From Hymenobacter sp. HSC-4F20 (GTDB lineage Bacteria > Bacteroidota > Bacteroidia > Cytophagales > Hymenobacteraceae), in the NCBI RefSeq assembly GCF_019599275.1, contig NZ_JAHZTD010000005.1, positions 1 through 64,000 of the forward strand: a DNA stretch of 64,000 nt, written 5' to 3'. The notes beneath the pieces are model-generated. The model saw only the letters and a program-made list of their open reading frames with translations, was not told where the DNA came from and made no database searches. Positions within the stretch are counted from its first letter, which is position 1, and each line of letters begins with the position of its first letter. This document shows, piece by piece, positions 44,809-53,757 of the stretch. The position numbers and the translations under genes are program-made.

Positions 44809-46431
44809 ATGCTAGGTTTAATGATGAACGAGCCCCTGCGCGTTGCGGGGCTGTTGGAACACGCCGCCAAGTGGCACCGTGATACCGAAATAGTGTCGCG
44901 CTTGCCCGAGGGTGGCTTGCACCGCTATACCTACGCAGCTGCCCATGAGCGCAGTAAGCAGCTGGCCAACGCCCTGACGGAGCTTGGCATCCAGAATGAC
45001 GACCGGGTAGGAACGCTGGCCTGGAATACGCACCGGCACTTCGAGCTGTATTATGGTATTTCGGGTATGGGTGCCGTGTGCCACACCATCAATCCGCGCT
45101 TGTTTGCCGAGCAGCTCGTGTACATCATCAACCACGCCCAAGACCGCCTGCTGTTCTTTGACCTCACCTTTTTGCCCCTGGTAGAAAAGCTGGCCCCGCT
45201 CTGCCCTACCGTGGAAAGCTGGGTGCTGATGACGGGCCGGGCCCACATGCCCGAGACTACCACCCTCCCCGACCTGCGCTGCTACGAAGACCTGCTCGTG
45301 GCCCAGCCCGCCGACTATGAGTGGCCCGTGTTCGACGAAAACACGGCCTCTTCCCTGTGCTACACCTCGGGCACTACCGACCAGCCCAAGGGCGTGCTCT
45401 ACTCCCACCGCTCCACGCTGCTGCACTCCTACGCCGCTTCCCTGCCCGACTGTTTTAACTGCTCGGCCCGCGACGTGGTGCTGCCGGTAGTACCCATGTT
45501 CCACGTCAATGCCTGGGGCATTCCGTACATGGCACCCCTAAACGGGTGCAAGCTGGTAATGCCTGGCCCCGGCCTCGATGCAGCCAGTCTCTACGAGCTG
45601 TTCGAGCAGGAAGGGGTAACGTTTTCGGCGGGGGTTCCCACCATCTGGTTCGGGCTGCTGACATTCATGCGGGAGAAAAAGCTGCGTTTCTCCACGCTCC
45701 GGCAGATGATTGTGGGTGGGGCTTCGTGTCCGCCAGCATTGCTCAAAGCCTTCGACGAAGAGTTGGGGGTAGTGATTCGCCACGCGTGGGGCATGACGGA
45801 AACCTCGCCCCTGGGCACCGTGTGCACCCTCAAGCCCCAGCAGCTTAGCCTGAGCCCCGATGAGCAGTTCGCCATCCAGACCAAGCAGGGCCGGGTCATT
45901 TTCGGGGTGGATATGAAGATTGTGGACGACGAGGGCCAGGACTTACCCCACGATGGCGTGGCTTTCGGCGACCTGTTGGTGCGCGGTCCGTTCATTGTGG
46001 GCGAGTACTTCGGGGCGGAGCAGCCCGGCGGCCTCACGGCCAGCGGCTGGTTCCGCACCGGCGACGTCGCCACCATTGACCCCACCGGCTTCATGCAGAT
46101 TACCGACCGCTCGAAGGATGTCATTAAATCGGGCGGGGAGTGGATTTCGAGCATCGAGTTGGAAAACCTGGCTGTGGGCCACCCCGAAGTAGCTGAAGCG
46201 GCTGTTATCGGGGTGCCGCACCCGAAGTGGAGCGAGCGGCCGTTGCTGGTAGTAGTGTGCAAACCCGGGGCCACCGTCAGCAAGGAAGAGTTGCGGGCCT
46301 ACTATAATGGGAAAGTGGCCCGCTGGTGGGTGCCCGAAGCGGTGGAGTTTGTGGACCACCTACCCCACACCGCTACTGGTAAGCTCCTCAAAACCAAGCT
46401 CCGCCAGGATTTCGCCGGGTACGAGTGGTGA
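44809..46431 (+). CDS. AMP-dependent acyl-CoA synthetase
   Basis: A 540-aa adenylate-forming enzyme that activates fatty acids as acyl-AMP and then acyl-CoA. Signature motifs: the phosphate loop YTSGTTDQPKGV near 185, the A5 motif WGMTETSP near 330, the A7 motif GWFRTGDVA with TDRSKDVIKSGGEWIS near 430-450, and the C-terminal PHTATGKLLKTKLR that supplies the catalytic Lys. It resembles medium/long-chain acyl-CoA ligases (FadD3-like). ATG at 44809 was chosen as nearest the conserved start; another ATG follows four codons later. It stops just before the large palindromic element. Confidence 0.9.
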   Translation: MLGLMMNEPLRVAGLLEHAAKWHRDTEIVSRLPEGGLHRYTYAAAHERSKQLANALTELGIQNDDRVGTLAWNTHRHFELYYGISGMGAVCHTINPRLFAEQLVYIINHAQDRLLFFDLTFLPLVEKLAPLCPTVESWVLMTGRAHMPETTTLPDLRCYEDLLVAQPADYEWPVFDENTASSLCYTSGTTDQPKGVLYSHRSTLLHSYAASLPDCFNCSARDVVLPVVPMFHVNAWGIPYMAPLNGCKLVMPGPGLDAASLYELFEQEGVTFSAGVPTIWFGLLTFMREKKLRFSTLRQMIVGGASCPPALLKAFDEELGVVIRHAWGMTETSPLGTVCTLKPQQLSLSPDEQFAIQTKQGRVIFGVDMKIVDDEGQDLPHDGVAFGDLLVRGPFIVGEYFGAEQPGGLTASGWFRTGDVATIDPTGFMQITDRSKDVIKSGGEWISSIELENLAVGHPEVAEAAVIGVPHPKWSERPLLVVVCKPGATVSKEELRAYYNGKVARWWVPEAVEFVDHLPHTATGKLLKTKLRQDFAGYEW

Positions 46432-46435
46432 GGTG

Positions 46436-46662
46436 GTGAAATTGTGAAGTGGTGAACTGGTGAGTTGTCATGGCGAGGAGGCACGACGAAGCCATCCTTC
46501 CTCTCTTTTGCTCAAAGCCTGATAAACAGACAAGCCCTTGACGCTAGGCACAGTCGTCAAGGGCTTGTCACATTTCAGGGGGTAGCATGTTGGTCAGGAC
46601 GGATGGCTTCGTCGTGCCTCCTCGCCATGACAACTCACCAGTTCACCACTTCACAATTTCAC
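46436..46662. repeat. Large palindromic element with 62-bp perfect arms and a nested hairpin
   Basis: Left arm 46436-46497 and right arm 46601-46662 are exact 62-base reverse complements. The 103-base interior contains a second perfect hairpin, GACAAGCCCTTGAC (46529-46542) with its complement at 46556-46569. Arms start with GTGAAATTGTGAAGTGGTGA-type octamer repeats and carry the GTCATGGCGAGGAGGC tip shared with the other elements. It fills the whole spacer between the acyl-CoA ligase and the DUF2059 gene and ends on the first base of the latter's stop codon. Confidence 0.88.
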
Positions 46663-47162
46663 TATTTTACTGCCGGTTGCTGAGCTTTTAGCTTTTCGGA
46701 AATGGCTTGCTGCAGCTCGGGCAGGTGCTCCTGCATACGCTTCTGCCCGATTTCCATGCCGGCCTGCATGAGCTGGGGCATTTTGGTGATGGTTTTGCGG
46801 CCCGTGGGCGTCTGGTAAAACTTGGTTAGTTCCTTCAGCTCTTTCTCTGTGAACTCACGGGCGTAGAGCTGCACCATGTCGTCCTTCATCGACTGCCAGC
46901 TCATGTACTTGTTGAGGTAGGCGCGCATTTCGGGCTCCACGGCTTTCATACCCGGGTTTTGCTCTATCTGGGCCGCTAGTAACCGGTCGATGGTAGCGGA
47001 GAGGTTTTTTTCGGAGTCGGTAGCAGCTAGTAATTCTTCGGCGGCTTTGCGCTGGCCGGCTGAAATAGGCGCGGCCGCACCCGCAGCAGATGCCGTTGAC
47101 TGGGCCGTGGCGGCCGGGGCTGCGAAGGCAAGCCCCACCGCCAGAATCAGGTATTTCTTCAT
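46662..47162 (-). CDS. DUF2059-family secreted protein
   Basis: A 166-aa protein with a signal peptide ending ATAQ at 21 and a DUF2059 domain: LYAREFTEKELKELTKFYQTPTGRKTITKMPQLMQ is the hallmark region. The family is periplasmic and uncharacterised. The ATG at 47162 opens the signal peptide. Its stop codon begins at the last base of the palindromic element, so the element may serve as its transcription end. Confidence 0.88.
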   Translation of the reverse strand: MKKYLILAVGLAFAAPAATAQSTASAAGAAAPISAGQRKAAEELLAATDSEKNLSATIDRLLAAQIEQNPGMKAVEPEMRAYLNKYMSWQSMKDDMVQLYAREFTEKELKELTKFYQTPTGRKTITKMPQLMQAGMEIGQKRMQEHLPELQQAISEKLKAQQPAVK

Positions 47163-47359
47163 ACTACAGAAGTACGAAATAGAATCGAGAAGGTAGGCCG
47201 TTAGCTGTGAAAGGAGCTCCATGCCGCTAGCAGGAGCTACGCCCTACCCCTTGCCGCAGGCCAAAGCTGCTGCCTCTCGTGCTTCCCCCTTTATCGGCTG
47301 CGAAACTTGCTACCCTTCCGCAGCAGCGCAACTTCGCTGGCATCCCCTGTCTTCTATCC

Positions 47360-48538
47360 CTATACCTTAATAATGATGTTGCGCCGATACATCAGCCAGA
47401 GTACCACCAGCCAAATCAGTACGCAGACGATGGCCCCGGCCAGGGAAGCATTAATGGGGCTGAAGTAGGGTACGAAAAACGTGCTGTATAGCCAGTCGCG
47501 GAGGCCGGTGGGTTGCCCATTGGCGCCCGTAATTTTCACCATGTTGAGCAGCCGCGGAATCAGGCCCGAGAGGAAAAATACGGTTATAGCATTGACGCCG
47601 TACACTAGCGGCGCTTTTATCCAGCCTCGGTAGCCTTGCACATCGGTAAGCCAGTACAGGCCCGCCAGCACGGCCAGGGCCAGCCCGCCGGTGTAGAGCA
47701 CGAAAGAACTGGTCCAGAGGCTTTTATTAATAGGAAACCACCCATTCCAGATCAGCCCCAGCAGCACGCAGCCGCTACCCGCCACAAACAGCCATGCCAC
47801 GCGGGTGGCAGGCTCTACCTCCTTACGACGCAGCCACTGCCCGGCCAGCAGCCCCAGCAGGCCGGTGCCAACGGCAGGCAGGGTGCTCAGCAGCCCCTCC
47901 GGGTCCCAGGTGCGGCTTTGGCTCCAGAGGTGAGCTTCGCCGAGCAGGGTCCGGTCGAGCCAGGCGCCGAGGTTGGTGCTGGCTTCCAGGTTGGCGGGGC
48001 CGTAGCCGGGCACAGGCACCAGCTGCATGAGCACATTGTAGAAAACCAAGATAAAAGCCAGCAGCCCCAGTTGCTGGCGGCGCGAGGTTTTCAGAAACAA
48101 GATGCCACATATTAGAAACACCACCGCAATGCGGGCCAGCACGCCCGGAATGCGCACCGTGCTGAAATCAAAAGACGGAAACAGGGCCGAAAACAGCCCT
48201 AACCCGAACAAGATAGCCGAGCGTTTCAGGATGCGCACCATTGTTCGGCCGTGGGTTTCAGGCTGGCGCCGGGCGCCGTCGAGAGCGTACGTAATGCTGA
48301 CGCCGACAATGAACAGGAAGAAGGGAAAAATCAGGTCGGTGGGGGTGCAGCCGTGCCAGTGCGCGTGTTCCAGCGGCGCGTAGATGCGGCCCCAGTCGCC
48401 GGGGTTGTTCACCAGAATCATGGCCATGACGGTCAGGCCCCGGAACACATCGAGGCTGACGAGGCGCCCGGGCTGCGAGGCCTCGGCCAGGGGCTGGGTG
48501 GCGGTAGTGTGGGCAGCGGCCTGAATAGTACTTTGCAT
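47360..48538 (-). CDS. NagX/HGSNAT-like membrane acyltransferase
   Basis: A 392-aa inner-membrane protein of the heparan-alpha-glucosaminide N-acetyltransferase-like family (COG4299, DUF5009). The N-terminal signature RLVSLDVFRGLTVMAMILVNNPGDW and the conserved HWHGCTPTDLIFPFFLFIVG are clear, followed by about ten hydrophobic helices. Members sit in amino-sugar loci and may acetylate or transport them; the function here is inferred only. ATG 48538 gives the right N-terminus. It is divergent from the SusC gene and could share substrate with that locus or with the NagZ fusion. Confidence 0.87.
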   Translation of the reverse strand: MQSTIQAAAHTTATQPLAEASQPGRLVSLDVFRGLTVMAMILVNNPGDWGRIYAPLEHAHWHGCTPTDLIFPFFLFIVGVSITYALDGARRQPETHGRTMVRILKRSAILFGLGLFSALFPSFDFSTVRIPGVLARIAVVFLICGILFLKTSRRQQLGLLAFILVFYNVLMQLVPVPGYGPANLEASTNLGAWLDRTLLGEAHLWSQSRTWDPEGLLSTLPAVGTGLLGLLAGQWLRRKEVEPATRVAWLFVAGSGCVLLGLIWNGWFPINKSLWTSSFVLYTGGLALAVLAGLYWLTDVQGYRGWIKAPLVYGVNAITVFFLSGLIPRLLNMVKITGANGQPTGLRDWLYSTFFVPYFSPINASLAGAIVCVLIWLVVLWLMYRRNIIIKV

Positions 48539-48928
48539 GGGAGGAGCCAAAAACAACGCGGACAAAGAAGACGAGCAGATTGGGCCGCACAATTAGGCAG
48601 CGGAGCAGGAAATAAGGCCGGATTTGGGCCTGGATTCAAGCCTAAGTTACACCTTCAAAAAATACCATATATAGTTGTTTGCCTAGGCTGCATCCTGTAG
48701 TTTTAGCTCCCCTGCTTAGAATAGATTTCTTTTTCGCAAGCAGGTCCCGCCCTTCCTCTCCTTCCCACCCAACTTTGTGCTGCTCGGCCGCGCCGCGGCC
48801 AGCCGGATTCCCACCCCATCCGGCCTCCTCTCTGCCCTCTTCCGGCTGTACTGCCCCTGCCCGCTATTGGGGGCGGGGCAGCGGCCGTTTCTTTCTATTT
48901 CTCTCACTCTCACCTTCTTGCACTGCGT
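48539..48928. other. Divergent spacer upstream of SusC
   Basis: A 390-bp gap. It contains the SusC promoter (48675-48705) and, beyond it, a leader of about 220 bases whose last 150 bases are pyrimidine-rich on the plus strand (many CTTCC, CTCTC tracts). No protein gene, riboswitch or anti-sigma/ECF pair was recognised here. Confidence 0.6.
48675..48705 (+). promoter_or_regulatory. Promoter of the SusC/SusD operon
   Basis: TTG at 48675-48677, 20 bases, then TAGTTTTA at 48698-48705, one mismatch from the TAnnTTTG consensus. The resulting leader is long, about 220 bases. Confidence 0.6.
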
Positions 48929-51900
48929 ATGAAAAGACGTTTATGGGCATCTTCATTGGCAGTAAGCCTGCTGCTGACCGCGCCCGCGGCGTGGGCCCAG
49001 CAGGCCTCTACACGCACACTACACGGTACTGTTACGGACGCTAGTGGGCAGGCTCCTCTTCCCGGGGTGAACGTATTAGTAAAAGGCACCACCCTTGGTA
49101 CCCAAACTGACGCCACTGGCAGCTACACCCTGTCTGGTGTGCCAGAGGGTGCAACCTTGGTATTCAGCTTTATTGGCTACACCAGTCTGGAGCGGCCTGC
49201 CGCCGACAACCAGAATGTAACCCTGTCGGCTGACACCCGCAAACTGGATGAAGTCGTGGTGACGGCCTTCGGCATCAAGCAGGAGCGCCGCCAGATCAAC
49301 TACGGCGCCCAGGAAGTGAAGGCCAAGGACCTGATTGACTCGCGCCAGCCCAACATTGTAAATGCCTTGCAGGGCAAAGTGGCGGGGGTGCAGGTAACCA
49401 GCTCGGGTGGCGGGGCCGGCGAGGGCGCGTCCATCGTTATCCGGGGTGGCAACTCCCTCGATGCCGACAACCAGCCCCTGTTCGTTATCGACGGGATTAT
49501 TATGGATAACTCCTCGTTTGCGGAAAGCACAGCGCCCGGCGGCGGCTCGGCCTTCAACGGCCTGCTGGGCCGCTCCGTAGGTAGCACCAACCGCGCCTCC
49601 GACATCAACCCCGAGGATATTGAGAGCATGACGGTGCTGAAAGGCCCGGCCGCAGCGGCCCTCTACGGGTTGCGCGCCGCCAACGGGGCCGTCATCATCA
49701 CCACCAAAAAAGGCAGGGCCGGCCGCACGTCCATTGACTTCCGCACCCAGTTTTCGGTGGATGAGGTGAACCGCCTGCCCAAGCTCCAGGACCAGTACAA
49801 GCAGGGCACTGCTGGCATCTTCGACGCTACTACCCGCAACTCCTGGGGCCCCCGGTTCCAGCCCGGCGAAACGGTGTACGACAACCTGGGCGACTTCCAC
49901 CAGCGGGGCACTACGTTTCAGAACTACCTAACCGCGTCGGGCGGGACGGAGAAAGGCACGTTTCTGATTTCGGCCTCCCGCCTCGATAACAAGGGGGTAG
50001 TACCGGAAAGCCAGTACGATAAGTCGACGGTGCGCCTGGCGGGCACGCTGCAGCTTTCGCCCAAGCTGAGTGCTTCGGGCTCGGCGGAGTATCTGAACTC
50101 CGGGGCGGAGCGGCCTTTGCAAGGTCCGGGTCTGTTCGGGGGCACGGGCGGCTACCTCATCAGTCTGCTGAACTGGCCCCGCAACGACGATGCCCGGGTG
50201 TACCTGAACCCCAACGGCACCAAGCGGCGCCTGCTGCCCGGCAGCCTGGGCACCAACGATGCCGACAACCCGTACTGGACGGTCAAGAACAACCCCCAAA
50301 CGGACCGTACCAACCGCTTTATCGGCAACACCCAATTTAGCTATGACCCGGCTAAGTGGCTAAAGATCAGCTACAACATCGGCACCGACCTGTACACCGA
50401 GAAAACCCGTTCGGTGCGGGCCATTGGCACCTCCCAGCCGGGCAACCAGGACGGTGGACTTTCGGAATCGACTACCCTCAACCGCCTGCTCAACTCCAAC
50501 CTGCTGGCTATTCTTACCCACCAGTTCAATGAGAATCTGACCGGCGTGCTCACGGTGGGCAATACGGTGGAAGCCAGCAGGCGCGAAACCACGGACGTGC
50601 TGGGGCAGGTGTTTCGCACGCCGGGCATCAACTCTCTGAATAACACCGACAACCGCAGCGCGCTAAACACGACGTACGAGCGGCGCCTGATCGGCAACTT
50701 TGCCCGCCTGAACCTGGACCTGCTGCAGCAGATTACCCTGGAGCTGAGTGGCCGCTACGACGTATCCTCTACGCTGCCGCGCAACAACAAGAACTTCGGG
50801 GGCGGCTTCTTCTACGGCTCCGCCGCGGCCGGCTACGAGTTCAGCCGCACCCTGGGCCTGGACCAGAACCCCATCTTCAACTACGGTAAAATCCGGGCCT
50901 CAGTAGCGCAGGTAGGCAAAGACCCCATCCCCTACCGCGTTGATTCGCCCCTGGCCCAGAGCACCTACATCGGTGGCGGCTTCCGGCAAGGATTTTACGG
51001 TGGAAACCCAGATCTGATACCGGAACGCACTACCGCCTACGAAGCCGGCCTGGACCTGCAGTTTCTGCAGAACCGCGTCAGTCTAAATGCCGGCTACTAC
51101 TACCAGGTGACTACTGATCAGCTGATTGCCCCGCGCGTAAGCCAGCCCTCGGGCTATATCTTCCAGTACATCAACGGGGGCACCGTAACCAACCGCGGGG
51201 TAGAAATAGCCCTGGCCGGCACGGTGGTGAAGCAAGCCAACGGCCTGCAGTGGGATATTCTGGCCAACTTCTACCGCAACGTAAACGAGGCCACCAAGCT
51301 GCCCAGCTTCCTGACGGAAGTCAACCAGTCGGACGCCAACATTATTGATGTAGCGCGGGGTAGTGCCTTTCCCGGCCGTCCCATCAATTCCATTGCCGCC
51401 CTGGACTACGTGCGCGTAGCCGATGGACCCTACGCTGGGCAGGTTATCATCGGGGCCAACGGCTACCCCACCACCAACGCCAGCACCTACGTGTACGCCG
51501 GCAACCGGGCCCCCGACTTCACCACGCAGATTACCAACACCCTGACCTACAAAGGGCTGGAGCTGACCTTCCTGCTCGATTTCCGGAAGGGCGGCAAGGT
51601 AGTAAACGGCAACGACTGGTTTACGACGCGCAACGGCCTGAGCACCCGCACCGAGGACCGCTTTAAGCAGGCTGTGTTTGAGGGGGTAGTGCGGCAGGCC
51701 GATGGCAGCTATGCCCCCAACACCCGGCCGGTGGAACTCACCGAGCAGTATTTCCGAACGATTCTGGGCGCGGTGGGTACTCCCTTCATTGAAGATGGCT
51801 CCTGGACGCGCCTGCGCTACGTCACGCTCAGCTACTCTTTGCCGGCCGCGTGGCTGGGCAACTCGGTGGTGAAGGGCGCGCAGATTAGCGTAACGGGCCG

Positions 51901-52051
51901 CAACCTGCTGCTGCTGACCAACTACTCCGGCGCCGACCCTGAAACGGCAGCGGCGGGCGCGGGCGTCCGCGGCGGCGGCTCCGGCGGCTTCGACTATGGT
52001 AGCGTGCCGGGAACCCGCGGCGTGGATATGGCATTGCGCTTCAACTTCTAG
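48929..52051 (+). CDS. SusC/RagA-family TonB-linked outer-membrane transporter
   Basis: A 1040-aa SusC-type transporter. The signal peptide ends WAQ at 24, followed by a carboxypeptidase-like domain (LHGTVTDASGQAPLPGVNVLVKG), the SusC TonB-box-like stretch KLDEVVVTAFGIKQERR, a plug domain (VNALQGKVAGVQVTSSGGG, VIRGGNSLDADNQPLFVIDG, SMTVLKGPAAAALYGLRAANGAVIITTKKG) and the barrel. With the SusD lipoprotein it takes up large substrates such as oligosaccharides or peptides. Codon spacing to the next gene (about 85 bases) and shared strand make an operon. No ECF sigma/anti-sigma pair is adjacent. Substrate unknown. Confidence 0.96.
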   Translation: MKRRLWASSLAVSLLLTAPAAWAQQASTRTLHGTVTDASGQAPLPGVNVLVKGTTLGTQTDATGSYTLSGVPEGATLVFSFIGYTSLERPAADNQNVTLSADTRKLDEVVVTAFGIKQERRQINYGAQEVKAKDLIDSRQPNIVNALQGKVAGVQVTSSGGGAGEGASIVIRGGNSLDADNQPLFVIDGIIMDNSSFAESTAPGGGSAFNGLLGRSVGSTNRASDINPEDIESMTVLKGPAAAALYGLRAANGAVIITTKKGRAGRTSIDFRTQFSVDEVNRLPKLQDQYKQGTAGIFDATTRNSWGPRFQPGETVYDNLGDFHQRGTTFQNYLTASGGTEKGTFLISASRLDNKGVVPESQYDKSTVRLAGTLQLSPKLSASGSAEYLNSGAERPLQGPGLFGGTGGYLISLLNWPRNDDARVYLNPNGTKRRLLPGSLGTNDADNPYWTVKNNPQTDRTNRFIGNTQFSYDPAKWLKISYNIGTDLYTEKTRSVRAIGTSQPGNQDGGLSESTTLNRLLNSNLLAILTHQFNENLTGVLTVGNTVEASRRETTDVLGQVFRTPGINSLNNTDNRSALNTTYERRLIGNFARLNLDLLQQITLELSGRYDVSSTLPRNNKNFGGGFFYGSAAAGYEFSRTLGLDQNPIFNYGKIRASVAQVGKDPIPYRVDSPLAQSTYIGGGFRQGFYGGNPDLIPERTTAYEAGLDLQFLQNRVSLNAGYYYQVTTDQLIAPRVSQPSGYIFQYINGGTVTNRGVEIALAGTVVKQANGLQWDILANFYRNVNEATKLPSFLTEVNQSDANIIDVARGSAFPGRPINSIAALDYVRVADGPYAGQVIIGANGYPTTNASTYVYAGNRAPDFTTQITNTLTYKGLELTFLLDFRKGGKVVNGNDWFTTRNGLSTRTEDRFKQAVFEGVVRQADGSYAPNTRPVELTEQYFRTILGAVGTPFIEDGSWTRLRYVTLSYSLPAAWLGNSVVKGAQISVTGRNLLLLTNYSGADPETAAAGAGVRGGGSGGFDYGSVPGTRGVDMALRFNF

Positions 52052-52135
52052 CCGATGGCGTGAATGAGCCCAGCGGCGCGGTTTCAGAACCTCCCCGCCG
52101 GCTGCCTTCCTCTTCATTTCCTACTTCCGACTTTG

Positions 52136-53722
52136 ATGAAAAAATATATTCTGGCCCTCGGGCTCTTATGTAGCAGTGGGCTACTCACGTCCTGCGAGAG
52201 TTTCCTCGACGTAAACGACGACCCCAACAACCCGGTAGACGCTACCCCCAACTTCCTGCTACCCGGCGCTATTTCTCAGGCGTTCCAGCAGCAAATGTTT
52301 ACCGCCCTGACTACGCCCTACATCACGCAGTACATTGTACGGCGCACGCCCCAGTCCAGCACCGACCAGTTCTTCCTGACGACGGGCAATGGCAATAACA
52401 CCCTGAACTACTTCTACTACTGGTCGGCAGGCAATGCTCGCGAAGCCCTGAAAACGGCTGAGGCCGAAGGCTCGGTGTACTACGTGGGGGCTTCCAAAAT
52501 CATTACGGCCATGGGCCTGGCCCATGCTACCGATATGCTCGGCGACGTGCCCTATTCCGAGGCCTTCCAGGGCGCCCAGAACTACACGCCCAAATACGAC
52601 CCCCAGGAGCAGGTGTATCAGAGCATTCAGCAGCTGCTCGATGAAGGCATTACGGAGCTGTCGAAGCCGGCTTCGGCCAACTTCCGCGCCTTTTACAGCA
52701 CCTCCCCCACCATCAGCGGCGACATCCTCTACCGCGGCAACCCGCAGAAGTGGGTTTGGCTGGCTAAAGCTCTGAAAGCCCGGCAACTGCTGCACCTAAG
52801 CAAAAAGGCCAACTTCACCGCGCAGGTGGCGCCCCAGATTTTGAAGCTCGTATCTGAGAGCTTCACGAGCTCAGCCGACGACGCTCAGATTCAGTACCAA
52901 GCAGCCGTAGCGCCTCTTACCGGTACTACCAACATCTTCGGGCCTACCCGCGCCAACTTTGCCAATACCACTACCTCGGCCACGTACTCAGCCAACATCA
53001 TCAAGTATCTGAACGGCAACGCGCCGGGGGCTACCTACCCCGGCGTGGTGGACCCGCGCTTCCCCATTATGGCTACGGCGGGTAGCACTGGTACTGACCC
53101 CGGCGTAGCTGGTGGCACGCCCATTTCGGCCGCTACCGGCAACGCCACCGACTTCTACAGCAGCTGGTACGCCCGCGAATTGGGCTACTTCGAGGTAATC
53201 ACTTACCACGAGGTGAAGTTCATCGAAGCCGAGGTGAGGTTTATTACCGGCGATAAGGCCGGCGCCCTGGCCGCCTACCGGGAGGGCATTAAGGCCCACA
53301 TGGCCAAAATTGGGGTAGGTGGCAGCAATGCCTCGCCCGCCGTAACCTTTGCCCCCATCACGGCCCAGCAGATTACGGACTACCTCAACAGCGCCGCCGT
53401 GGCCCAGACGCCCGATCAGCTGGACCTCAAGCGCATCATGGAGCAGAAGTACATTGCTATGTTTCTGAACCCGGAGTCGTGGTCCGATCTGCGCCGCTAC
53501 GATTTCGACCCGAACATCTACGTGAACCTGCGCTACCCGGTGGGCGTGAACACCACACTGGCTAACCAGGCCGACTACAAGAACCGCTGGCCCCGCCGCC
53601 TGCTGCCCGCCCTCACCGAAACCCAGTACAACCCCCGCAACGTGGCGGCCGCGTACGCCGCCGTGGGCGCTACCAATGATTTCGAGTACATCAACAAGCC
53701 CGTGTGGTGGGACCAGCCGTAA
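52136..53722 (+). CDS. SusD/RagB-family nutrient-binding lipoprotein
   Basis: A 528-aa lipoprotein with lipobox LTSC (Cys20). The mature start SFLDVNDDPNNPVDATPNFLLPGAI is typical of the SusD-like branch with the 'DPN' motif. The C-terminal half has EVKFIEAEV and MEQKYIAMFLNPESWSDLRRYDF, characteristic of SusD lids. It caps the SusC barrel and captures the ligand. ATG 52136 opens the signal peptide. The gene lies between SusC and an unidentified lipoprotein gene. Confidence 0.95.
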   Translation: MKKYILALGLLCSSGLLTSCESFLDVNDDPNNPVDATPNFLLPGAISQAFQQQMFTALTTPYITQYIVRRTPQSSTDQFFLTTGNGNNTLNYFYYWSAGNAREALKTAEAEGSVYYVGASKIITAMGLAHATDMLGDVPYSEAFQGAQNYTPKYDPQEQVYQSIQQLLDEGITELSKPASANFRAFYSTSPTISGDILYRGNPQKWVWLAKALKARQLLHLSKKANFTAQVAPQILKLVSESFTSSADDAQIQYQAAVAPLTGTTNIFGPTRANFANTTTSATYSANIIKYLNGNAPGATYPGVVDPRFPIMATAGSTGTDPGVAGGTPISAATGNATDFYSSWYARELGYFEVITYHEVKFIEAEVRFITGDKAGALAAYREGIKAHMAKIGVGGSNASPAVTFAPITAQQITDYLNSAAVAQTPDQLDLKRIMEQKYIAMFLNPESWSDLRRYDFDPNIYVNLRYPVGVNTTLANQADYKNRWPRRLLPALTETQYNPRNVAAAYAAVGATNDFEYINKPVWWDQP

Positions 53723-53757
53723 GCTGCGCCCACTTTCCAGTTGATTTCTCCTGACCC

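Noticed and set aside
46436..46662. CRISPR array
   Set aside because: The unit is one palindrome with a nested hairpin, not regularly spaced direct repeats with variable spacers.
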